Source: an uncultured Prevotellaceae bacterium
GTDB lineage: Bacteria; Bacteroidota; Bacteroidia; Bacteroidales; Bacteroidaceae
Reading direction: 5' to 3'
Assembly: GCA_902801375.1 (NCBI GenBank)
Contig: CADCIB010000005.1
Span: 62,001 to 126,000, forward strand
Length of the DNA: 64,000 nucleotides
This document shows positions 58,866 through 64,000 of this stretch, piece by piece. Position 1 is the stretch's first letter, and each line of letters begins with the position of its first letter. Under the pieces are notes generated by a model that was not told the origin of the DNA, ran no database searches, and saw nothing but the letters and a program-made list of their open reading frames with translations. Position numbers and translations under genes: made by a program.

Positions 58866-59933
58866 ATGAAAAAAATATTATTAGGGTTAATCCTACTATG
58901 CTCGACCTCAGCATGGGGCGAAAATACTCTCGCTATTGAAGATTTCGCCATTGCAGCGGGAGAGGAGAAGGACATTGAAGTGAAGATGTATAATGACGTT
59001 ACATTCACGGCATTTCAATTTGAATTGGAGCTTCCCGAAGGTGTAAGCGTGAAGTTCGATGAGGATGAGGAAGAGTATTGCGTCGCAAGAAGCAACCGTT
59101 TGCTTAATGCACATAATGTCGTTTCTCAATACCAATCGAATGGCGCTTTTAAAGTTATGGTCTACCATAATACGAATAAGAACCTTAAAGGCAATTCGGG
59201 AGATGTGGTCTTAACACTCACACTTATTGCCTCAGATCAGGTGAGCACCGGAACTTTCACTCCTCACATCAACAACATTGAAATGACGGAGTATAATAGC
59301 ACTACTCAAACAGCGACAAAATATAAGCCCGAAGCCGTAACCTACAACTGCACTGTGAACATCAATGCCACGGTGACCACTCTGGGCTATGCCTCGTTCA
59401 GCTGGCCGCGCGCACTCGACTTCACGAACAGCGGGCTGACAGCCTTCATTGCCAAAGACTGTAATGGTCAGAGCATTCAGTTGCATGAGGTGACGAAGGT
59501 TCCCGCCAATACGGGACTTATCCTGAAAGGAATTGCCGGTTCGGAAAACACTTATTCTTTGGAGACAACAGACGAAGAGACGCTTGACGACGTGAGCAGT
59601 AATCAACTTACTGGAACGGCCAGTGGAGCATATACTGTGGAGGGCGAGAATATTTATGTTCTATCGAACCTTGATGACGGAACCCCTGGATTTTATAATG
59701 CAAACGAGGGAATACATGTAGGACAGTATAAGGCTTATTTGGCCTACACGGGCGATATACCGGCTCGCACGGGACTGACCTTTGACGAAGGCGATGCGGC
59801 AACGGGCATAGAATCATGTAAGCAGGAAGAAAGGAAAGGAAACCTTCTGTTCTACGACCTGCAGGGACGCAATGTGAACCAGCCACAGAAAGGTGTCTAT
59901 GTGAGCAATGGCAGGAAAGTCATCGTAAAATAA
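58866..59933 (+). CDS. Secreted protein with N-terminal cohesin-like domain and sorting tail
   Basis: 355 residues, signal MKKILLGLILLCSTSAWG. Residues ~22-150 have the cohesin-like beta pattern: AIAAGEEKDIEVKMYNDVTF, AFQFELELPEGVSVKF, and GDVVLTLTLIASDQVSTGTF. A second beta region (TLGYASFSWPRALDFTNSGL) is common in Prevotella surface proteins. It ends LFYDLQGRNVNQPQKGVYVS then NGRKVIVK. A cohesin would bind dockerins such as that of the upstream gene; that pairing is an inference. Confidence 0.75.
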   Translation: MKKILLGLILLCSTSAWGENTLAIEDFAIAAGEEKDIEVKMYNDVTFTAFQFELELPEGVSVKFDEDEEEYCVARSNRLLNAHNVVSQYQSNGAFKVMVYHNTNKNLKGNSGDVVLTLTLIASDQVSTGTFTPHINNIEMTEYNSTTQTATKYKPEAVTYNCTVNINATVTTLGYASFSWPRALDFTNSGLTAFIAKDCNGQSIQLHEVTKVPANTGLILKGIAGSENTYSLETTDEETLDDVSSNQLTGTASGAYTVEGENIYVLSNLDDGTPGFYNANEGIHVGQYKAYLAYTGDIPARTGLTFDEGDAATGIESCKQEERKGNLLFYDLQGRNVNQPQKGVYVSNGRKVIVK

Positions 59934-59940
59934 GGAGGAC

Positions 59941-60108
59941 ATGAAAATGGAAAAGAAAACATATCAAGCACCTGTTTGCGCAGCTGCCACAATGATGATG
60001 CTGCAAAATCTCACTGTAGAGAGCATGAACGTGAGTTCCACCAAGGTCACGGAAGATAGTCAAGTATACTCAAACGAGAACAATTCCTTCTGGGACGATG
60101 AGGATTAG
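59941..60108 (+). CDS. 55-residue small peptide with strong ribosome binding site
   Basis: MKMEKKTYQAPVCAAATMMM begins the product; the full peptide has 55 residues and ends NSFWDDED. The start follows TAAGGAGGAC, a near-perfect Shine-Dalgarno site that is unusual in this phylum, and the gene starts 7 bp after the cohesin-like gene. There is no signal peptide. The basic start, Met/Ala/Val-rich middle and acidic Ser/Thr/Asn-rich end resemble small peptides often found at the end of surface-protein operons in Prevotella and Bacteroides. Function is unknown; a secreted or modified peptide precursor is one idea. Confidence 0.72.
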   Translation: MKMEKKTYQAPVCAAATMMMLQNLTVESMNVSSTKVTEDSQVYSNENNSFWDDED

Positions 60109-60144
60109 ACTATAAGTCCTTTTGATAATCCGTGGCTGATAGTA

Positions 60145-60183
60145 TCCGCCCCGCCGCACAAAAAACAGGTGCGGCGGGGCGGA
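60145..60183 (+). terminator. Very GC-rich 15-bp hairpin at the end of the surface-protein cluster
   Basis: TCCGCCCCGCCGCAC (60145-60159) pairs perfectly with 60169-60183 around an A-rich 9-nt loop. No T tract follows, so it may protect the 3' end or pause polymerase rather than act as a classic terminator. Confidence 0.6.
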
Positions 60184-60338
60184 GTGCTGTAAACATTCTT
60201 AGAAATACACATGACAAAAGAAAAGTTCGATGTATTACAATCAGACTTGTATCTTTCAGGAGTCAAGGAGTAGAGGAGATGTGGAGGTAAAAGAAGAAGG
60301 CTTGATGACGTTGTGCAGACTGAACAGATGACCGAACT

Positions 60339-60564
60339 AAACCTCACAACCTCACATGATGTGCCTGAAAGGCCGACAAACAAAGGGCCGGAGGCATGTG
60401 AGGTGTATAGAAGAAACCTCACATACACCTCACATCACACCTCATATAATTGCATAAACAACTCATCATGTGAGGTCTATGTGAGGTTTTTCTCTCATAC
60501 CTCACATGCCGCGAACCCTCTGTTTATAAGTGTTTCAAGAGGGTGATGTGAGGTTGTGAGGTTT
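60339..60564. repeat. Nested CCTCACAT palindrome with three stems
   Basis: Outer stem: 60339-60357 with 60546-60564 (19 bp, perfect). Middle stem: GGCATGTGAGGT 60393-60404 with 60499-60510 (12 bp, perfect). Inner stem: 60414-60435 with 60468-60489 (22 bp, one mismatch). All are built from ACCTCACAT/ATGTGAGGT units. Open frames that cross it are just the repeat read as protein. Confidence 0.92.
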
Positions 60565-60753
60565 CTTTTAGGTGTTCGCTTCAGTCTCATAGCCATTCGA
60601 TGCCATTGATGCTTTCACAGGTCGTCAGTTATGGTCTGTGAGGCGGCCGGAGATAAGAGATGAGGGTGTGATTCCATATCTATAAGCGCATGAAGTAACG
60701 CAAAATCTCGAGGAGAGAGGGAGGGTACTCATTTGTTTTTACCCCATAACGGA
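60565..60753. other. Remaining gap before cysS
   Basis: No gene or RNA signature was seen between the palindrome and the hairpin near cysS; the sequence is AT- and G-rich without clear reading frames. Confidence 0.5.
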
Positions 60754-60797
60754 TTTCACGGATGTAGAGCAGCAAGTTAGCCCGTACATCCGTGAAA
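60754..60797 (-). terminator. Hairpin downstream of cysS
   Basis: TTTCACGGATGT (60754-60765) pairs perfectly with ACATCCGTGAAA (60786-60797), loop 20 nt, 26 bp beyond the cysS stop. It belongs to the common CACGGAT repeat type of Bacteroidales and could end the fabF-rnc-cysS transcript. Confidence 0.5.
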
Positions 60798-60823
60798 ACC
60801 ATGAAATGCGTTGTTAAGCAAAA

Positions 60824-62320
60824 TTACTTGTTGAGTTTCCAGGTAACGCCGTCCTTGGTGTCCTTCACCTCGAAGCCGGCGGCGGCCAGCTCGTCGCGAA
60901 TCTGGTCGCTGGTGGCCCAGTCCTTGGCGGCCTTTGCTTTGGCGCGCAGGTCGAGCACCATGTCGACCACCTTGCCGAAGGCTTCCTCGCGGGCCTCGCT
61001 GCCGCCCCCTTGAGCGTTCGCGGGCTTGAGTCCCAGAAGGTCGATGGTGAAGAGACGCATGGTCGAAGCGAGCTCCTCAAGGCAGTCCTTGCAGATCTGT
61101 GCCTTATGGTCGAGCAGGGTGTTCACCACGCGGCAGGCTTCGAAGAGGTGGCTGATGACCATCTGCGACTGCAGGTCGTCGTTCATGTCGTCGTAGAGAC
61201 GCTGGCGCAGCGCCTTGACAAACTGCTCAGTCTGTGCGTCGCACTTGTCGCTGACAGGCACGCGGTCGAGGTCGCTGATGGCGTTCATCAGTCGCTCCAG
61301 TCCCTTCTCGCTGGCTTGCAGGGCCTCGTCAGAGAAGTCCACTGTGCTGCGATAGTGTGCCGAGAGGATGAAGAAGCGGATGGTCATTGGGCTGTAAGCC
61401 TTGGAGAGCAAGGAGTGGTTGCCCGTGAAGAACTGCTCCAAGGTGATGAAGTTGCCCAACGACTTGCCCATCTTCTGTCCGTTGATGGTAATCATGTTGT
61501 TGTGCATCCAGTATTTCACCATGTCGTCGCCCTGCGAGGCAGTAGCCTGAGCTATCTCACATTCGTGATGCGGGAAGACAAGGTCCATGCCGCCGCCGTG
61601 GATATCGAAATGGCTGCCCAAGTACTTACGCCCCATGGCCGTACACTCACAGTGCCAGCCGGGGAAGCCATCGCTCCACTCGCTGGGCCAACGCATGATG
61701 TGTTCGGGCTGTGCTTTCTTCCACAGGGCAAAGTCCACCTGGTTGCGCTTCTCGCCTACGCCATCGAGCTCGCGTGAGTTGTTAATCACGTCGTCGAGGT
61801 TACGGCCAGAGAGCTTGCCATAGTGGTATTTCTGGTTATACTTTTCAATGTCGAAATAGACGGAGCCGTTCGAGACATAGGCGAAACCGTTGTCAAGGAT
61901 TTGCTTCACCAGCTGCTGTTGCTCGATGATATGGCCTGTGGCGTGCGGCTCAATGCTCGGACGCAGCACGTTCAGGGCGTCCATAGCCTCATGATAGCGG
62001 TTGGTGTAGTACTGCGCGATCTCCATCGGTTCCAACTGTTCCAAACGGGCTTTCTTGGCAATCTTGTCGTCGCCCTCGTCGGCATCGTGCTCCAGATGGC
62101 CCACGTCGGTGATATTACGCACATAGCGCACTTTATAGCCCAAATGACGAAGGTAACGGAAGAGGATGTCGAACGTGATGGCAGGCCGTGCATGACCCAG
62201 ATGGGGGTCACCATAGACGGTCGGTCCGCAAACATACATACCCACATGCGGTGGGTTGATGGGTTGGAAACGCTCTTTCTGGCGATGCAGCGTATTATAA
62301 ATAAGGAGTGTCTGTTCCAT
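60824..62320 (-). CDS. cysS: Cysteinyl-tRNA synthetase
   Basis: 498-residue class Ia enzyme. Zn ligands include the Cys in [20 protein letters not shown] (which also holds the HIGH-type motif) and [10 protein letters not shown] with HHECEIAQA. The KMSKS loop is [21 protein letters not shown]-terminal helical anticodon region follows, ending [20 protein letters not shown]. Length is within the normal range. It is downstream of rnc on the minus strand, with 51 bp of G-rich repeat-like DNA (GGTGATGGGG) between them. Confidence 0.96.
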   Translation of the reverse strand: MEQTLLIYNTLHRQKERFQPINPPHVGMYVCGPTVYGDPHLGHARPAITFDILFRYLRHLGYKVRYVRNITDVGHLEHDADEGDDKIAKKARLEQLEPMEIAQYYTNRYHEAMDALNVLRPSIEPHATGHIIEQQQLVKQILDNGFAYVSNGSVYFDIEKYNQKYHYGKLSGRNLDDVINNSRELDGVGEKRNQVDFALWKKAQPEHIMRWPSEWSDGFPGWHCECTAMGRKYLGSHFDIHGGGMDLVFPHHECEIAQATASQGDDMVKYWMHNNMITINGQKMGKSLGNFITLEQFFTGNHSLLSKAYSPMTIRFFILSAHYRSTVDFSDEALQASEKGLERLMNAISDLDRVPVSDKCDAQTEQFVKALRQRLYDDMNDDLQSQMVISHLFEACRVVNTLLDHKAQICKDCLEELASTMRLFTIDLLGLKPANAQGGGSEAREEAFGKVVDMVLDLRAKAKAAKDWATSDQIRDELAAAGFEVKDTKDGVTWKLNK

Positions 62321-62371
62321 AGGTGATGGGGGATGTTAGGTGATGGGGTGATGAAGGATCATAAGGGGGGA

Positions 62372-63400
62372 TTACTCCTGCCCTTCGAAGGCGGCTTTCT
62401 CAGCAGCGGCAATGATGTCCTCGCGTGAGGGCTGACGGAAGTCGTGCTTGATGTCAGAGAGGTCGAAATCATCGTCGGTCACAACAGAGACCGTAGGCTC
62501 CGTTTCGAGGCTGCGCCTTGCCGGGGCGCTGTCGGCTTTCGCGGCCACAGCATTTGCATTTGCTGCTTCTTCCTTCTCAGCTTTCTTGCGTGCCTCCTCG
62601 TCGGCTTGGGCACGCGCCCTGTTGAGGCGTTCCGACTTCGCTGCCAATACGGCATCGATGAACTGGGGTTTCTTCTTGAGTTGCTGCAACGTGAGCTTGG
62701 CAGCCAACTGATGACTCTCTTTCTTGGAAAAGCCCTTGGCACTCTCGCCTTCCACACCTTCAAGCAAGACGGTGGTCAGGAAAGTCGGGTTTCCATGTTT
62801 GTCTTTTTCTTGTGAGACAAGTCTGAACTCCAGATTCACACGGTGCTTCTGGCTCCACTCAATGAGTTTGCTCTTGAAGTTCACCTCTTGGTAAGCCACA
62901 TGGTCGAGGTTGATGAAACTGTTCAGCACGCGCTGTTCCATGAAACGCATGCAGGCATCGTAGCCCTTGTCTAAGTAGATGGCTCCCACGAGGGCTTCAA
63001 AAGCGTTGCCGCCGATATAGCTATTGTGTGAAAAATTGCTGCTGTGCTGCTGAATCAGTTCGGTAAGCCCCATTTCGGCAGCCAGGCGGTTAAGGGTCTC
63101 GCGTTGCACCACTTTGCTCCGCGTGTTGGTGAGAAAGCCTTCGCCTTTCCCTTCGTAATGCCGGTATACGATGTCGCCCACAACGGCATCGAGCATGGCA
63201 TCGCCGAGAAATTCCAGCCGCTCGTTGTTCACCAAGCGACCTTTCTCGTTGCGCTCACGCATGCTCTTGTGGAGTAAAGCCTGCTTGTAGTAGGCAAGGG
63301 TTTCAGGATAGAATCCGATAATCTGATACAAAGACGAATAAAGCTCCTTCTCCTTTCGGAAAGGGAGCCTCAGTCGTTGAATCAACTCGTTAATCCTCAT
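62372..63400 (-). CDS. rnc: Ribonuclease III with long C-terminal extension
   Basis: 342 residues from ATG 63400, which overlaps the fabF stop by 11 bp; a start further upstream is unlikely because it would run deeper into fabF. The catalytic domain has the signature NNERLEFLGDAMLDAVVGD and GGNAFEALVGAIYLDKGY. A dsRNA-binding domain (NFKSKLIEWSQKHRVNLEFR; SAKGFSKKESHQLAAKLTLQ) follows. The last ~95 residues are a charged, Ala/Glu/Lys-rich tail (ARAQADEEARKKAEKEEAAN) not found in E. coli RNase III (226 residues). It processes rRNA precursors and other dsRNA. Confidence 0.94.
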   Translation of the reverse strand: MRINELIQRLRLPFRKEKELYSSLYQIIGFYPETLAYYKQALLHKSMRERNEKGRLVNNERLEFLGDAMLDAVVGDIVYRHYEGKGEGFLTNTRSKVVQRETLNRLAAEMGLTELIQQHSSNFSHNSYIGGNAFEALVGAIYLDKGYDACMRFMEQRVLNSFINLDHVAYQEVNFKSKLIEWSQKHRVNLEFRLVSQEKDKHGNPTFLTTVLLEGVEGESAKGFSKKESHQLAAKLTLQQLKKKPQFIDAVLAAKSERLNRARAQADEEARKKAEKEEAANANAVAAKADSAPARRSLETEPTVSVVTDDDFDLSDIKHDFRQPSREDIIAAAEKAAFEGQE

Positions 63401-64000
63401 ATTTCTTGAATACGACACAAGCATTATGGCCGCCGAAGCCAAACGTATTGCTCATTGCAGCACGTACCAGGCGTTTCTGGGCTTTGTTGAATGTGAAATT
63501 CAGGTTATAATCTATCTCTTCGTCCTTGTCGGCCTCATCGTGGTTGATGGTTGGCGGCACGATGTCGTCTTTGACGGACAGTACGCTGACCATAGCCTCG
63601 ATGGCACCTGCAGCTCCGAGGAGATGTCCGGTCATCGACTTCGTCGAGGAGATGTTGAGTTTGTAAGCAGCATCGCCGAACACCTCCTTGATGGCCTTGG
63701 CCTCTGAGATGTCGCCCACATGGGTGGAAGTGCCGTGCACATTGATGTAGTCAATATCCTCGGGCTTCATCTGGGCATCGCGAAGGGCTGCTTCCATGAC
63801 CAGCTTGGCACCCAGTCCTTCGGGATGAGAGGCTGTGATGTGATAGGCATCACCGCTCATTCCCTCGCCCACCATCTCGGCATAGATCTTTGCACCGCGT
63901 GCTTTGGCATGCTCCAGTTCCTCAAGGATGAGGCAGCCGGCACCCTCAGCCATCACGAAACCGTCGCGCGAAGCGCTGAACGGGCGGCTGGCACGCTCTG
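63390..64000 (-). CDS. fabF: 3-oxoacyl-ACP synthase II (FabF), 5' part beyond the window
   Basis: Partial gene running off the right edge; the visible part begins in frame with ERASRPFSASRDGFVMAEGA. It is the C-terminal half of a beta-ketoacyl-ACP synthase of fatty-acid elongation. The two active-site histidines lie in YINVHGTSTHVGDI and STKSMTGHLLGAAGAIEAM, and the glycine-rich end is SNTFGFGGHNACVVF. The catalytic Cys should lie outside the window. Gene order fabF-rnc-cysS, with fabF overlapping rnc, indicates one operon. Confidence 0.95.
   Translation of the reverse strand, partial: ERASRPFSASRDGFVMAEGAGCLILEELEHAKARGAKIYAEMVGEGMSGDAYHITASHPEGLGAKLVMEAALRDAQMKPEDIDYINVHGTSTHVGDISEAKAIKEVFGDAAYKLNISSTKSMTGHLLGAAGAIEAMVSVLSVKDDIVPPTINHDEADKDEEIDYNLNFTFNKAQKRLVRAAMSNTFGFGGHNACVVFKKYED

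Noticed and set aside
60105..60546. Open frames on both strands across the CCTCACAT palindrome
   Set aside because: The predicted peptides are only translations of the repeat (for example repeated EVY/TSH) with no start signals, and the palindrome explains the open frames.

Overview
The window reads as chromosomal DNA of a Bacteroidales bacterium, most likely Prevotella-like. The signs are the Bacteroidetes promoter form (TAnnTTTG at -7, TTTG about 20 bp upstream), weak ribosome binding sites, BspA-type leucine-rich-repeat and Omp28-like surface proteins ending in a 'DLQGRK..GVYI..GRKVIVK' type tail, a GH3-family protein, a short RbfA, and a VTC/DUF4956 pair. No rRNA, tRNA, CRISPR array, insertion sequence or prophage was recognised. 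Most of the window is tightly packed housekeeping DNA. The accessory parts are about 52.0-60.8 kb plus several intergenic repeat patches.

Layout. 0-7.4 kb: PreA-like dihydropyrimidine dehydrogenase and a GH13 amylase lipoprotein (minus); rbfA, a LolC/E-like permease and an LTA-synthase-like sulfatase (plus). 7.4-10.2 kb: two divergent secreted proteins. 10.2-15.7 kb: miaB and RNase R (minus), then a papain-like lipoprotein and a small partner. 15.7-20.1 kb: a leader with a possible attenuator, a VTC polyphosphate polymerase, a DUF4956/outer-membrane-protein fusion, an epimerase and a PAP2 protein. 20.2-29.7 kb (minus): a giant Omp28-like protein, a lone C10-propeptide-like protein, a TrmH methyltransferase, SufE, a three-part GATase/dipeptidase/M28 fusion and an Lrp regulator. 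29.9-36.2 kb: three tandem FKBP isomerases, a sirtuin, YitT and an OPT transporter. 36.2-40.7 kb: a predicted sRNA, a helix-hairpin-helix barrel protein, an O-methyltransferase, AroQ and XerD. 40.7-52 kb: an Ig-like lipoprotein, GH3, RpoN with its upstream partner, a PAP2-like protein, PurE, IspG, a VanX-like dipeptidase, a DUF3108 protein and a membrane protein. 52-60.8 kb: HigBA, a structured leader with a UDG-fold-like gene, a BspA-like repeat protein, a dockerin-like and a cohesin-like protein, a 55-residue peptide and a large multi-arm palindrome. 60.8-64 kb: cysS, rnc and the 3' part of fabF (minus).

The most distinctive signals lie outside ordinary gene content. (1) Pyrimidine-rich or palindromic mini-repeats sit in frame inside conserved enzymes (MiaB, RNase R, TrmH, the LTA-synthase-like protein, the GATase-dipeptidase and others). 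(2) A perfect 79-bp inverted repeat flanks about 5 kb and belongs to a GTTAAC-rich repeat family that abuts start and stop codons. (3) Two readthrough-type fusions place a complete signal peptide in the middle of a protein. (4) A predicted ~100-nt sRNA, a structured 300-nt leader and a multi-arm palindrome occupy gaps. (5) Cohesin-like and dockerin-like proteins are encoded side by side beside a missed small peptide gene. All calls come from reading the sequence by eye; no database search was run.
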